From contig NZ_MJIC01000006.1 in NCBI RefSeq assembly GCF_001758465.1, positions 114,539 through 178,538 of the forward strand: a stretch of DNA of 64,000 nucleotides, read 5' to 3'. Within the stretch, counting starts at the first letter, position 1. Every line of letters begins with the position of its first letter. Shown piece after piece: positions 17,382-27,174 of this stretch. The notes under the pieces are model-generated. The model had not been told where the DNA came from. It did no database searches and saw only the letters and a program-made list of their open reading frames with translations. This DNA is from Marisediminitalea lipolytica (GTDB taxonomy: Bacteria > Pseudomonadota > Gammaproteobacteria > Enterobacterales > Alteromonadaceae). The position numbers and the translations under genes were made by a program.

Positions 17382-18632
17382 TTAACGTCTGCGTGACCTG
17401 GCGGATTTTCTTTTCGGGCCGTCATGCTGACCCAGTGCTTTTGCCCGAAGGCTTTTTTTGGACGGTTTGCGCTTTGTATTACTGGTGGGTTCCGGCGCCG
17501 TCAGATGAGGTTCAAAACCGGGTTCCCATTGCAACATAAAATGTTCGCCAGTCAGTTTTTCGATATCTTCGAGCAGATACTTTTCCTTGGCAGAAACCAG
17601 AGATACGGCAAGCCCGGCATGACCGGCCCGGCCGGTGCGGCCAACCCGATGAATATAGTCTTCGGCGTTATAGGGCAGCTCATAATTTATCACACACTGG
17701 AGCTGTTCGATGTCCAGCCCCCGGGCGGCGACATCGGTTGCAACCAGCGCACGAACCTGATTAGTTTTAAACGCCTCCAGTCCACGCTCTCTGGCTCCCT
17801 GGGATTTATCACCATGCACCGGCGCGGCGCTGATGCCATCTTTTTCCAGTTCTTTGCACAGCTCATCCACGGCCTGTTTGGTACGGGTAAAAATTAACAC
17901 CTGTCGCCAGTTTTTCGCACCAATTAAATAGGCGGTGAGCGCCGCTTTTTGAGGGTTATTTACTTCATAAAAACGCTGCTCAATCTGACTGGCTGTGGCG
18001 TTTCGTTCTGCTACCTCTATGAGTTTAGGTTGATTAAGCAGTGTTTTACTTAATGCAAAAACCTCATCGTTAAAGGTCGCCGAGAAGAACAGGGTTTGGT
18101 GTGATTGGGGTAACTGTTTCAGGATGCGTTTTATATCAATAATAAATCCCATGTCGAGCATGCGATCCGCTTCATCAAGCACCAGGGTTTTTATTTGATT
18201 GAGGTCGATTAGCGACTTAAAAGCCAGTTCTAACAAGCGCCCCGGTGTAGCAACCAGAATGTCACAGCCGGCATTCAGGGCCTCGATTTGCGGATTAATA
18301 CTGGCACCACCGTAAGCCACTACCGTATTGATCCCCAGTCCTGCACTGTATTTTACAAAACTTTGGTGTACCTGTTGCGCCAGCTCCCGGGTTGGCGTGA
18401 GTACCAGCACCTGTATAGCGCGAGGCGATAGCTCAGTGGTGATAAGGTGTTGAATCAGCGGTAGCGCAAAAGCTGCGGTTTTCCCGGTTCCTGTTTGCGC
18501 GCCGGCCATGACATCGTGGCCAGCCAGAACTTCGGGTATGGCTGCCTGTTGGACTGGAGTGGGGGTGTTGTAGTCCAGGCTATCAAGAACTGCCAGTAAG
18601 TCCGGATGCAGGCCCAAAGAGGAGAATGTCAT
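17382..18632 (-). CDS. DEAD-box ATP-dependent RNA helicase, RhlE-like
   Basis: 416 aa with all family motifs: Q motif (Q29), AQTGTGKT (45-52), PTRELAQQ, TPGR, DEAD, SAT and HRVGRTGR, then a basic tail rich in Lys/Arg (KRKPSKKSLRAKALG to RSRRR) that should bind RNA. Such helicases act in ribosome assembly or mRNA turnover, often in the cold. The ATG at 18632 starts MTFSSLGL; a TTG two codons earlier is disregarded. Its precise subfamily (RhlE versus SrmB) is not certain. Confidence 0.92.
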   Translation of the reverse strand: MTFSSLGLHPDLLAVLDSLDYNTPTPVQQAAIPEVLAGHDVMAGAQTGTGKTAAFALPLIQHLITTELSPRAIQVLVLTPTRELAQQVHQSFVKYSAGLGINTVVAYGGASINPQIEALNAGCDILVATPGRLLELAFKSLIDLNQIKTLVLDEADRMLDMGFIIDIKRILKQLPQSHQTLFFSATFNDEVFALSKTLLNQPKLIEVAERNATASQIEQRFYEVNNPQKAALTAYLIGAKNWRQVLIFTRTKQAVDELCKELEKDGISAAPVHGDKSQGARERGLEAFKTNQVRALVATDVAARGLDIEQLQCVINYELPYNAEDYIHRVGRTGRAGHAGLAVSLVSAKEKYLLEDIEKLTGEHFMLQWEPGFEPHLTAPEPTSNTKRKPSKKSLRAKALGQHDGPKRKSARSRRR

Positions 18633-18707
18633 AAACAAGTACCGCGTGGTGAATAGAAACGGCGCTATTGTAGCACCGAAACGTCCCTTTGCTGAGTCAG
18701 CGTTGAG

Positions 18708-20075
18708 TTAAAGTGAAAGCGTGTCCAGCACGCCGCCACGTTTGGGCACAAACATATTGGAGTAAAGCCGGGCAGCAAATTCGTCTGTCATGCCTGAAAT
18801 GTAATCAGCAATAACACGATGGCCATTGTTTTGTTCTTCAGCCTGTAACCAGCGGCTACGGGTATTTTCTGGCAGCAGACGGGTAGGATCTGAGCTGAAT
18901 GCCTCAAACAGTTCCATTACCACCTGCTGACCTTTGTATTCCAGCAACTGAACTTCCGGCTTGCGGATCACCTTGCGATAAACAAACTGTTTAAACAGCG
19001 CAAGGGCTTCGCTGTGATGATGAGGTAATACGGCCTGATAACGCAGCAGCGGATGGGTAAATAACGGGTTTTCCTGGATAAGAATTGCCGTGATGAAACA
19101 ATTGACCAGCGCGCCAATGGCGTTTTTGCGTTCGTATTGTTCCAGGCTGAACAAGCGATCGCCAAGTTCACTGATAGCACCCGATAGCCACGGCACTTGC
19201 AGGTCTTGCAGTGGTGTTGCCAGCTCTTCGATAAACTCAGGGCGTTTGACCATGCCCATAACAATGGCATCTTCCAGATCGTGGATGCCATAGGCAATAT
19301 CATCGGCCAGCTCCATGACGCTGCAATCAAAGGATTTATGCCGGGTTTTACTGTGCTTTGCGTCTAATGTATCGAAAGCCATAAAGGCATCACGTTCTTG
19401 TGGTGGCAGTGGATCCAGTAACCAGTCAAACAGGTTTTCATCACAACGAAACAGCCCTTTAGGCGGGTGCCATTGTTCGGCTTTTACCCGCCGCATGCTG
19501 GTTTTCTCTGTCGGCATCATGGCCTTATTGGTCAGTGTGTCAATAAAATTAGGGTATTTAACCAGCCCCAAAACACTGCGACGGCTCAGGTTCATGCCGT
19601 GTTCGGCGGTGTAAGGTTCAAGACGCGTTACTATGCGAAAGGTCTGGCCATTGCCTTCAAAGCCGCCATGTTCATGCATCATGTAGTGCAGCGCAATTTC
19701 ACCGCCGTGACCAAAGGGCGGATGACCAATGTCATGGGCCAGACAAAGGGTTTCTATCAGGTAAGGATCCAGACTGACATATTCTGTTAAGCGGGGAAAC
19801 TTGCCCTGTAACTGGGCGGTTATCCCGGTGCCGATCTGAGCAGCTTCCAGCGAGTGGGTGAGTCGGGTGCGGTAAAAATCACTCAGGCCAACGCCCAGTA
19901 CCTGGGTTTTTGCCTGTAAGCGGCGAAACGCGGCTGAATGAAGTACCCGTGCCTTATCCCGTTGAAAAGGCGAACGGTGGTCGCCGTCGCGAGCCTGAGT
20001 GCGCGGCAGACGACGCTGCCACCACTGTGTTTGCCAGTTGCTGTCGTCGCTAAAGTCGTCGGGCGTGGTTGGCAT
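18708..20075 (-). CDS. dgt: dGTPase-family HD triphosphohydrolase (anti-phage dGTPase-like)
   Basis: 455 aa with the dGTPase core: the RVLHSAAFRRLQAKTQV signature, H74 (LTHSLE), H114-D115 (LAHDIGHPPFGHGGE) and the later acidic ligand in ELADDIAYGIHD. It splits dGTP, or dNTPs generally, into nucleoside and triphosphate. This long form resembles the group reported to deplete dNTPs against phage in Shewanella and E. coli; assignment to that subgroup is my inference. It is the last gene of alaA-yfbR-dgt, 16 bases after yfbR, so two nucleotide-degrading HD enzymes are made together. Confidence 0.9.
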   Translation of the reverse strand: MPTTPDDFSDDSNWQTQWWQRRLPRTQARDGDHRSPFQRDKARVLHSAAFRRLQAKTQVLGVGLSDFYRTRLTHSLEAAQIGTGITAQLQGKFPRLTEYVSLDPYLIETLCLAHDIGHPPFGHGGEIALHYMMHEHGGFEGNGQTFRIVTRLEPYTAEHGMNLSRRSVLGLVKYPNFIDTLTNKAMMPTEKTSMRRVKAEQWHPPKGLFRCDENLFDWLLDPLPPQERDAFMAFDTLDAKHSKTRHKSFDCSVMELADDIAYGIHDLEDAIVMGMVKRPEFIEELATPLQDLQVPWLSGAISELGDRLFSLEQYERKNAIGALVNCFITAILIQENPLFTHPLLRYQAVLPHHHSEALALFKQFVYRKVIRKPEVQLLEYKGQQVVMELFEAFSSDPTRLLPENTRSRWLQAEEQNNGHRVIADYISGMTDEFAARLYSNMFVPKRGGVLDTLSL

Positions 20076-20091
20076 TAGGTCAGGCTCCTGA

Positions 20092-20697
20092 TTATTCGCC
20101 GTGCTCTTCCTGGGTTATTTCATCAAGGCTCAGTGAAAAACTCGGCACGTACTGCTTAAGAAAATAGTCCACTTCTTCTGAATGGTAATCTTTGAGCATT
20201 TTATCCAGACGCTTTTTGGCCAGGGTAAATTCGCGGTTACCGGCACTGATTTCTTCCAGCGTTTTAAGATAAGCACAAATGACGTCGGCTGCCTTAACAA
20301 TAAAGGCCTCATCCTCACTGTGATAGTGACTGCTGATCAACTCGGCATAATCCTGACGAAATGCCTCTGGCGCCATATCAATCAGCTTTTGTTCGGCGAT
20401 TTTCTCAATTTTTTTGTATTCGTCCTTGATGGCCGGGTTGTAGTACTTAACCGGGGTTGGCAGATCGCCGGTAAGGACTTCAGAAACATCGTGAAACATG
20501 GCCAGCGTGGCAATCCGCTCGGGATTTAACTGGCCGGCAAAAAAGCGATTGCGGATCAGCGCTAAAGCATGGGCCACCATTGCTACCTGCAGACTGTGCT
20601 CCTGCACGTTTTCAATACGTACATTGTGCATCAGTGGCCAGCGATGAATGAGTTTCATCCTGGCCAGGTGAGCAAAGAAATGGCTGTTATCAGCCAT
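20092..20697 (-). CDS. yfbR: 5'-deoxynucleotidase YfbR
   Basis: 201 aa HD-domain enzyme that dephosphorylates dNMPs. Residues fall one position later than in E. coli YfbR: H34, H69-D70, E73 and D78, with W20 in the substrate-discriminating position. The start codon overlaps the alaA stop (TAATG), as expected from the conserved alaA-yfbR pair of E. coli. Here the operon continues into the dGTPase gene. The pair could drain both dNTPs and dNMPs. Confidence 0.96.
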   Translation of the reverse strand: MADNSHFFAHLARMKLIHRWPLMHNVRIENVQEHSLQVAMVAHALALIRNRFFAGQLNPERIATLAMFHDVSEVLTGDLPTPVKYYNPAIKDEYKKIEKIAEQKLIDMAPEAFRQDYAELISSHYHSEDEAFIVKAADVICAYLKTLEEISAGNREFTLAKKRLDKMLKDYHSEEVDYFLKQYVPSFSLSLDEITQEEHGE

Positions 20698-21923
20698 TAC
20701 TTTTTACCTTTTTGACGGTAGCCGTTAAAGAAGTTTTCAATACGATCCAGTGCCGGTGCCAGAATGTCACTGTGCGGCAGGAACACCAGACGGAAGTAGA
20801 TCCCTTCTTTTAAGTTAAATGCACTGCCATGCACCAGCAGGATCTTTTCGCTGTTTAACAGGTCGAGGATCATCTGTTCATCATTGGCAATATTAAACTT
20901 CTCGGCATCCACTTTGGCAAAGCAGTACATGGCACCATTTGGCGCGACGCAACTAATGCCATCGATTTCGTTAAGGCGACGTGCAGCGAGATCCCGTTGC
21001 AGCTTTAAGCGGCCGCCGGGTTTGACTAAATCATTAATGCTCTGATAACCGCCTAACGCTGTTTGAATAGCACTCTGGCAGGGCACGTTGGCACACATCC
21101 GCATGGAACACAGGATGTTAAGACCTTCAATGTAGTGTTTGGCAACACGCTTATTACCAGAAATCACCAGCCAGCCAGCACGGAAGCCTGCTACGCGGTA
21201 GTTTTTAGACAAGCCACTGAAAGTTACAAAAAACACATCATCTGCCAGCGAAGCAATGCAGGTATGCTCGGCGTCGTCATATAAAATCTTGTCGTAGATT
21301 TCGTCAGAATACACCACTAAATCATGTTCACGGGCGATATCCACAACCTGTTGGAGTAATTCTTTACTGTAGACCGCACCGGTCGGGTTATTCGGATTAA
21401 TCAGCACGATCGCTTTGGTCTTTTTAGTGATCTTGCTTTTGATATCATCAATATCCGGGAACCAGCCATTTTGTTCATCACAGCGGTAATGGACCGGCGT
21501 ACCTGATGACAGGCTGACTGCCGCTGTCCACAACGGATAATCCGGGCTCGGTAGCAGTACTTCGTCGCCTGTGTTTAATAAGGCCTGCATGGCGATCATG
21601 ATCATCTCGCTCACGCCGTTGCCAATAAAGACGTCGTCGACCCCGATGTTGCGAATGTTTTTCTGCTGATAATACTGCATAACAGCCACACGGGCTGCGT
21701 AGATACCGGTAGAGTCAGAATAGCCTTGTGAAGTAGGCAGGTGGTGAATAACGTCTTTGAGAATATCGTCCGGGGCATCAAAACCAAACGGGGCAGGGTT
21801 GCCAATGTTCAGTTTGAGAATGCGATGTCCCTCATCCTCCATTTTTTTAGCTTGTGCGGCAATAGGACCGCGAATGTCATAACAAACGTTATCTAATTTG
21901 TGCGAGCTGTGTACCGGTTTCAT
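20697..21923 (-). CDS. alaA: Alanine-synthesising aminotransferase AlaA
   Basis: 408 aa class I PLP aminotransferase. The cofactor lysine is in [16 protein letters not shown], and the [13 protein letters not shown] and YSDEIYDKI segments are typical of AlaA. It makes L-alanine from pyruvate with glutamate as donor. Length and the linked yfbR match the E. coli locus. First gene of a three-gene operon; the final base of its stop is the first base of the yfbR start. Confidence 0.95.
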   Translation of the reverse strand: MKPVHSSHKLDNVCYDIRGPIAAQAKKMEDEGHRILKLNIGNPAPFGFDAPDDILKDVIHHLPTSQGYSDSTGIYAARVAVMQYYQQKNIRNIGVDDVFIGNGVSEMIMIAMQALLNTGDEVLLPSPDYPLWTAAVSLSSGTPVHYRCDEQNGWFPDIDDIKSKITKKTKAIVLINPNNPTGAVYSKELLQQVVDIAREHDLVVYSDEIYDKILYDDAEHTCIASLADDVFFVTFSGLSKNYRVAGFRAGWLVISGNKRVAKHYIEGLNILCSMRMCANVPCQSAIQTALGGYQSINDLVKPGGRLKLQRDLAARRLNEIDGISCVAPNGAMYCFAKVDAEKFNIANDEQMILDLLNSEKILLVHGSAFNLKEGIYFRLVFLPHSDILAPALDRIENFFNGYRQKGKK

Positions 21924-22131
21924 CTTAAACTACTTAAATTACGGGGCTTTCAGGGTATCGCATAGGGGCCCAGGCTGTTAAGCAAATTTTTCGCTTTATA
22001 TCAAATATATTGCATAAACTGTTACAAAAAGTCCCTTGAACAGAAAAATTAGTACCACTATAACTTTAAATAGTCCTTTCAGGAGTATAAACAGGTTAAT
22101 CAGAGCATTCTTTGTGCAGGTGGTTACGTCT

Positions 22132-22605
22132 ATGAAATACGCTGCTGCGGTTGACGGTCATAGTGCCAATGTCGAACATTATCCGGGGGAAAGTGCGGTC
22201 CGAGTTGAGCCGCTGGACGGCGCAATTGTGTGCTGCGGTATTTATGGGGTATTCGAGCACACCGGGATCTGGGTAGATAATCACATAGTAGAACTTCATG
22301 GTAGTGGTTTGGTTAAAGCGGTATCACCACAGCGTTTTTTAGCCCAGCGCAGTGGCGAACAAATCTATGTGCTGTGTGATAAAAATTTACAGCCACTGAT
22401 AGCAGATCAAACCCATTCACGTGCTATTGCCCGGATATTTAACTATATCGAATACGATCCCTGGCAAAATAACTGCCATCGTTTTACTTTTCAGTGTGTG
22501 ACGGGTTATTCCAACAGGGTTAGTAGCTTCTACGATTTTAATCTGGCCCTGAGCCGTTTCTTTGCCTGCCGACTGTTCTGGCAGCCAGCACAAATAACTG
22601 CCTAA
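22132..22605 (+). CDS. LRAT-like (permuted NlpC/P60) domain protein
   Basis: 157 aa. GVFEHTGIWVDNHIVELHGSG followed by NNCHRFTFQC matches the order of lecithin-retinol-acyltransferase-like proteins, with a catalytic His in a H-x-G-I-W/Y-V strand and the Cys in an N-C-x-x-F helix. This circularly permuted papain fold includes acyltransferases and peptidases. No signal peptide, so probably cytoplasmic. I chose ATG 22132, with AGGTGG nine bases upstream, over an upstream TTG. Reaction unknown. Confidence 0.72.
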   Translation: MKYAAAVDGHSANVEHYPGESAVRVEPLDGAIVCCGIYGVFEHTGIWVDNHIVELHGSGLVKAVSPQRFLAQRSGEQIYVLCDKNLQPLIADQTHSRAIARIFNYIEYDPWQNNCHRFTFQCVTGYSNRVSSFYDFNLALSRFFACRLFWQPAQITA

Positions 22606-22793
22606 ACTGCAGGGAACGAATTCTTTTATTGTTAATAAATTGTGAACTTTTATAATTGGATCTATCGTATAAGGGACGATGGGGAAAATTCCAAAGGTAA
22701 AACACCAATTCGCTAAGAAAATTGGCTGTCTCGTGGATGAACTGAGTTTTCCCCGGTTTGCGCACAACCGTAATTACTGAGGGAAGTGAATTT

Positions 22794-23588
22794 ATGTCAC
22801 AACACTTTAAAGAAACACCCCATAATGCCATTACTGACAGTGGCATTGCCCGCGTTATACCCTGTAAAGAACTGGATGCCGGCGATCCGCTAAAATGGTT
22901 ATCGCTGGGTTTGCAGGACTTGCTCAGAACCCCGCTACTGTCTGTATTTTATGGCGTCATCTTTGCTGCTATTCCGTGGTTTATTTCCTATCTGGTCGCG
23001 ATGACCGGCTGGCACCTGATCATTTTACCGTCCATTGTGTGCTTTATGCTGATTGGACCATTTCTGGCAGCTGGTCTTTATGACATTAGTTGGGAGCATG
23101 AAAAAGGGCACAAGCCCACACTGTCTCATTCCCTTGGCGCCATTCGCAGAAACGCAGTAAATGAGTGGGGCTTTGGTATTTTGCTCATGGTGCTGATGAT
23201 TTTCTGGTTACGGGTCGCATCGTTGATCCATGCGCTTTACCCCCAGCATCAGATAGAAAGCCTGGAAAGTCTGATGCCGTTTTTGATGCTGGGCACGGGA
23301 GTTGGCGCAGTGTTTTGTGTGGGAATGTTTTTTATAACCGCTTTTACCCAGCCTATTCTGCTGGAGCGTAAAGTTGATTTGGCCACAGCGGTGATGACCA
23401 GTATTAACGCCGTGTGGGTTAATAAAGTGCCAATGTTTATCTGGGCTGGCATTATCTTTTCGGTGGTGGCTATTGGCTTTGTTACCGGCTTTATAGGATT
23501 TATTGTGCTCATGCCTTTACTGGGCTACGCCTCCTGGCATGGCTATATTGATGCAATAGAAACCAAGCGTGAGCGTGATTTTGTGTAA
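22794..23588 (+). CDS. DUF2189 multi-pass membrane protein
   Basis: 264 aa with about six hydrophobic helices. The opening VIPCKELDAGDPLKWLSLGLQDLLRTPLLSVFYG is typical of DUF2189 (the W-L-x-x-G-x-x-D-L core). The family is restricted mainly to proteobacteria, resembles cytochrome c oxidase subunit-like membrane proteins in length, and has no assigned function. The ATG at 22794 follows GAGGGAAG. It is followed by a terminator before the nag cluster, so it is separate from it. Confidence 0.82.
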   Translation: MSQHFKETPHNAITDSGIARVIPCKELDAGDPLKWLSLGLQDLLRTPLLSVFYGVIFAAIPWFISYLVAMTGWHLIILPSIVCFMLIGPFLAAGLYDISWEHEKGHKPTLSHSLGAIRRNAVNEWGFGILLMVLMIFWLRVASLIHALYPQHQIESLESLMPFLMLGTGVGAVFCVGMFFITAFTQPILLERKVDLATAVMTSINAVWVNKVPMFIWAGIIFSVVAIGFVTGFIGFIVLMPLLGYASWHGYIDAIETKRERDFV

Positions 23589-23620
23589 CTGAGTCACCGC
23601 TGACTAAATCTGACCATCCG

Positions 23621-23645
23621 GCCGGGCTTCTTGCCCGGCTAATTT
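23621..23645 (+). terminator. Rho-independent terminator after the DUF2189 gene
   Basis: A 7-bp G+C-rich stem (23621-23627 with 23633-23639) with loop TTCTT is followed by TAATTTTTC. Confidence 0.85.
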
Positions 23646-23689
23646 TTCTTTTCTTCATCAATGTTACCTGCTTATAATGGCATTAATCA

Positions 23690-23704
23690 GGAATACTTTA
23701 TTCC
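23690..23704. promoter_or_regulatory. Perfect inverted repeat in front of the nag cluster
   Basis: GGAATA-CTT-TATTCC lies 27 bases before the nagB-II ATG; outer TAATGG/CCATTA arms (23675-23680 and 23703-23708) extend the symmetry loosely. It could be the operator of a nag regulator not encoded in this window. Confidence 0.35.
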
Positions 23705-23731
23705 ATTATTGTCAGATTGCAGATTTAAATT

Positions 23732-24727
23732 ATGAATAAAAGTTTAATGGCAATGGAAGCGCTTCAAACCCCTGAGGTCGTTGCCACCCAACTCTCTGCC
23801 AACCTGCAGCAAAGTATGTCGCTGGCCGCGCAGTTTCGCCGTCAGGCTCCGTCAGCCATTATGATGGTAGGGCGGGGTACCTCTGATCACGCCGGGATGT
23901 TTGCCAAATACCTGTTCGAAATTGAGCTGGGCATTCCGGTGTTACTGGCGGCACCTTCGGTTGGTGGGATCTATAAGCGAACGCTGGCCTTAACTGATTG
24001 CCTGGTGATACTTATTTCGCAATCCGGGCAAAGTCCGGACATTGTTAATCAGGCAAAACTGGCAAAGGCGGGCGGTGCGTTGTGTCTGGCAATAGTTAAC
24101 GATGCGGATTCACCGCTGGCTAAGGCTGTTGATAAAGTGTTACCCCTCCACGCTGGCCCGGAAAAAGCCGTGGCGGCAACCAAAAGTTACCTTGCCAGCT
24201 TAACCGCGCTTGGCCAGCTCACCGCATTGTGGTCTCAGAATCATGCACTTCTGACGGCGGTTTCTCATTTGCCGGAGACGTTAAAAGAGGCGCAATTTCA
24301 CCCCGCTGTAATCAGCGCGGAGGAATTCCGGGGCGTTACCAATTGTATGGTCCTGGGGCGTGGGCTGGGTTATGCGATTGCGCTGGAACTGGCGCTGAAA
24401 TTAAAAGAGGTACTTGGTATTCATGCCGAAGCTTTCAGCTCTGCTGAGTTTTTGCACGGGCCTGTGACCCTGGTGGCACATTCTCTCACTGTGTTAAACA
24501 TCGTTATAGAAGACGAAAGTCATGCTGTTCATCAACAGCAGATGCAGGAAATCCGCCGTCGTGGTGCCCGTGTTATCAACATTGACGTGACCACAGACAC
24601 CCATCCTCGCATGTATCCTTTGTTGGTTATGCAGCGCTGTTACCTCGACATCGAGAATGTGGCACAATCCTTTAATCTTGATCCAGATTCCCCGCCGGGC
24701 CTCAAAAAAGTAACGGAAACCGAATGA
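23732..24727 (+). CDS. nagB-II: SIS-type glucosamine-6-phosphate deaminase NagB-II
   Basis: 331 aa with two SIS (sugar isomerase) domains. The first contains GRGTSDHAGMFAKYLFE and ILISQSGQSPD (the Ser-rich phosphate loop), the second LGRGLGYAIALELALKLKEV and EAFSSAEFLHGP. This matches the non-orthologous deaminase of Shewanella-type GlcNAc pathways and lacks a glutaminase domain, which excludes GlmS. It converts GlcN-6-P to fructose-6-P and ammonia. It is the first gene of a nagB-II-nagA-nagP operon, overlapping nagA by four bases. No GlcNAc kinase or regulator is in the window. Confidence 0.9.
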   Translation: MNKSLMAMEALQTPEVVATQLSANLQQSMSLAAQFRRQAPSAIMMVGRGTSDHAGMFAKYLFEIELGIPVLLAAPSVGGIYKRTLALTDCLVILISQSGQSPDIVNQAKLAKAGGALCLAIVNDADSPLAKAVDKVLPLHAGPEKAVAATKSYLASLTALGQLTALWSQNHALLTAVSHLPETLKEAQFHPAVISAEEFRGVTNCMVLGRGLGYAIALELALKLKEVLGIHAEAFSSAEFLHGPVTLVAHSLTVLNIVIEDESHAVHQQQMQEIRRRGARVINIDVTTDTHPRMYPLLVMQRCYLDIENVAQSFNLDPDSPPGLKKVTETE

Positions 24728-25844
24728 AACTTCGTTGTGAACAGTTGTTAACGCCATCAGGATGGCAACATGATGTGGTTGTCACCCTTAAAGAGGGCCT
24801 TATCGATTCCATTGGCGAGGTCACCAACCCTACAGACATTGATAAAACCATTGCCGGCATGACTGTGCCCGGCTTTATCGATATTCAGGTCAATGGTGGC
24901 GGAGGCATATTATTTAATCAAACGCCAACGGTAACTGGTGTGCAGGCCATTGTTCATGCTCATCAGCAGTATGGCAGTACCGGCATACTGCCAACCCTGA
25001 TCACCGATAGTTTTGCGGTGATGCAACAGGCTGCCGATGCTATTCGTGTTGCTCGTCGGTCTGACCCGGCAATCTTAGGCGTCCATTTTGAAGGGCCCTG
25101 GCTCAGCCTTGCAAAAAAAGGCGTTCACAGCGCCGATTTTGTGCGTCAACCCACGCCCGAAGAGTTGGCGTTGCTGTGTGACGAAAGTTTAGGGCGGGTG
25201 ATTGCCACTGTTGCGCCCGAGACCGTTAGCCCGGCCAGTATAAAGCAGCTGGTGGAGGCGGGCGTCATTGTGTTTCTGGGCCATTCCAATGCCAATGCCG
25301 AACATGTACAAGCGGCGCTGGCTGCGGGCGCTACGGGTTTTACTCACTTGTATAATGCTATGTCACCGCTGACATCAAGAGCGCCGGGTATGGTTGGCTG
25401 TGCCATGGCGTCTGCGCAGAGTTTCTGATAATCGATGGGTACCATGTGGACCCGGTGGCTTGTAAAGTGGCTATTCAGGCTAAAGGGGTTAATAAGATTT
25501 GTCTGGTTACTGATGCTATGGCGCTGGCTGCGTCTGATGCCACATCAATGCCGTTTTTTGATACGGTGATCCGGCGGGACCACAACAAACTCACCACTCC
25601 TGATGGTACGCTGGCGGGTTCCTGTTTAACCATGCTGGATGCAGTAAAAAATGCAGTTGAACTCTGTGAGGTTAGCCTTGAGGACGCCATTACTATGGCG
25701 TCTGCTACACCTGCGGCTGCTTTGGGGGTGACTGATAGCCTGGGGAGTATTGAACCAGGCAAAACCGCCAATTTACTAACCTTGTCAGCCGACTATAAGA
25801 TTACCCATTTATGGCAACAGGGCGAGCCTGTTGCCCTGAAGTAA
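24724..25844 (+). pseudogene. nagA: N-acetylglucosamine-6-phosphate deacetylase NagA, split by a -1 frameshift near 25420-25430
   Basis: The first frame (24724-25428) encodes the N-terminal 234 residues including metal ligands VHFEGP, LGHSN and FTHLYNAMS, then stops at TGA. The rest continues in the -1 frame to 25844 (IIDGYHVDP, LVTDAMA with the catalytic Asp). All deacetylase signatures are therefore present across two frames, and the junction is about two residues shorter than E. coli NagA, so a 7-base deletion is the simplest origin. The stop directly follows TTC, where a -1 slip of Phe-tRNA (TTC to TTT) would restore frame. Whether this is a dead gene, a sequence error or recoding cannot be told here. 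It lies between intact nagB-II and nagP. Confidence 0.88.
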
Positions 25845-25854
25845 AGGATTGCCC

Positions 25855-27174
25855 ATGTCTCAGAATGCCGTTTCGTCCCGTCAGTCGGTGTTGCTGCTGA
25901 TGCTGTTTATTGCCATGCTGTTTTTTATTTTTGGCTTTATTACCTGGTTAAACGGTGCCTTGATCCCGTTTTTACAGATCATCTGTGATTTAACTGAATG
26001 GCAGGCGCTACTGGTGGCATTTTGCTTTTATATTGCCTATGTGGTGATGGCACTGCCAATGTCGCGGGTGCTTGAAAAAACCGGCTATCAAAAAGGCATG
26101 GTTCTGGGCCTGCTGCTGGTTGCTATTGGCCTGAGTGTATTTGTACCGGCAGCCCTGAGTCAGACCTTTGCGGTGTTTTTACTGGCGCAATTTACCGTGG
26201 GATGCGGCTTAACCCTGCTCCAAACCGCATCCAACCCTTATATAGTAAGACTGGGACCACAAGAGTCAGCAGCCGCGCGCATTGCCTTTATGGGGATCTT
26301 AAATAAAAGTGCGGGGGTTCTCGCCCCGCTGATGTTTACCCACTGGGTACTAAGCGACTTTGGCGAGGTTAACCAGGTGAGTATGGCCGCTCTTGACGCC
26401 ACAGCGCGTGCTGTTCGAATTGAGGAAATGGCGGCCAATGTTATACCGCCTTATCTGGGCATGGCGCTGGCAATGGTAATACTGGCAGGGGCCTTTTCGC
26501 GGGTTAAATTGCCTGAAATTGTGGAATCTGCCACTAACCAGAGTTCTAACGGCGACAGTGGCAGCGTATGGCAATTTCCACAGTTGGTGCTGGGGGCTAT
26601 TGCGCTCTTTTGTTATGTGGGGGTAGAGGTCATTGCCGGCGATACTATTGGCTTGTATGGCTCTTCGTTAGGTTTGTCGCGGGTAACCACCTTCACCTCT
26701 TATACAATGGCAACCATGGTCCTGGGTTATGTGTGCGGGCTGATCTTTATTCCCAGATTGCTGTCGCAGTCGCAGGCACTGTCGGTCTCGGCCTTATTGG
26801 GTGTGTTATTTGCTCTGTGGCTGCAGGTAAGCAGTGATAGTGACACGGCTTTAGCCGAAATCCTCTGGGGATGGAGTGGTGTCCCGGTGCTGCCTGACTC
26901 AATAACACTGATTGCCTTACTGGGGTTTGCCAATGCTATGTGTTGGCCAACTATCTGGCCGCTGGCATTATCAGGCTTAGGACGTTTTACGGCACAGGGG
27001 GCCGCTATCCTGATAATGGGAATCGCTGGCGGGGCTCTTATGCCGCTGCTTTATGGTGGTCTGGCTGACTGGTTGAGTGCCAAACAGGCTTACATTGTAC
27101 TGCTGCCATGCTATGTAATGATTGCATGGTATGCGCTGACGGGTCATAAGTGGCGACAATGGAAAATGGCTTAA
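25855..27174 (+). CDS. nagP: GlcNAc permease NagP (FucP/GlcP-type MFS transporter)
   Basis: 439 aa with 12 hydrophobic helices and the FHS-family hallmarks FIFGFITWLNGALIPFLQ and QTASNPYIVRLGP. Clustered with nagB-II and nagA, it should import free N-acetylglucosamine by H+ or Na+ symport, the marine alternative to the PTS. The ATG at 25855 lies 10 bases after nagA's end; a TTG two codons upstream is disregarded. The substrate assignment comes from context. Confidence 0.9.
   Translation: MSQNAVSSRQSVLLLMLFIAMLFFIFGFITWLNGALIPFLQIICDLTEWQALLVAFCFYIAYVVMALPMSRVLEKTGYQKGMVLGLLLVAIGLSVFVPAALSQTFAVFLLAQFTVGCGLTLLQTASNPYIVRLGPQESAAARIAFMGILNKSAGVLAPLMFTHWVLSDFGEVNQVSMAALDATARAVRIEEMAANVIPPYLGMALAMVILAGAFSRVKLPEIVESATNQSSNGDSGSVWQFPQLVLGAIALFCYVGVEVIAGDTIGLYGSSLGLSRVTTFTSYTMATMVLGYVCGLIFIPRLLSQSQALSVSALLGVLFALWLQVSSDSDTALAEILWGWSGVPVLPDSITLIALLGFANAMCWPTIWPLALSGLGRFTAQGAAILIMGIAGGALMPLLYGGLADWLSAKQAYIVLLPCYVMIAWYALTGHKWRQWKMA

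Noticed and set aside
17371..17395. Hairpin CACGCAGA/TCTGCGTG as a terminator of the lipoprotein or helicase gene
   Set aside because: It overlaps the helicase's last codons and has no T-run on either strand.
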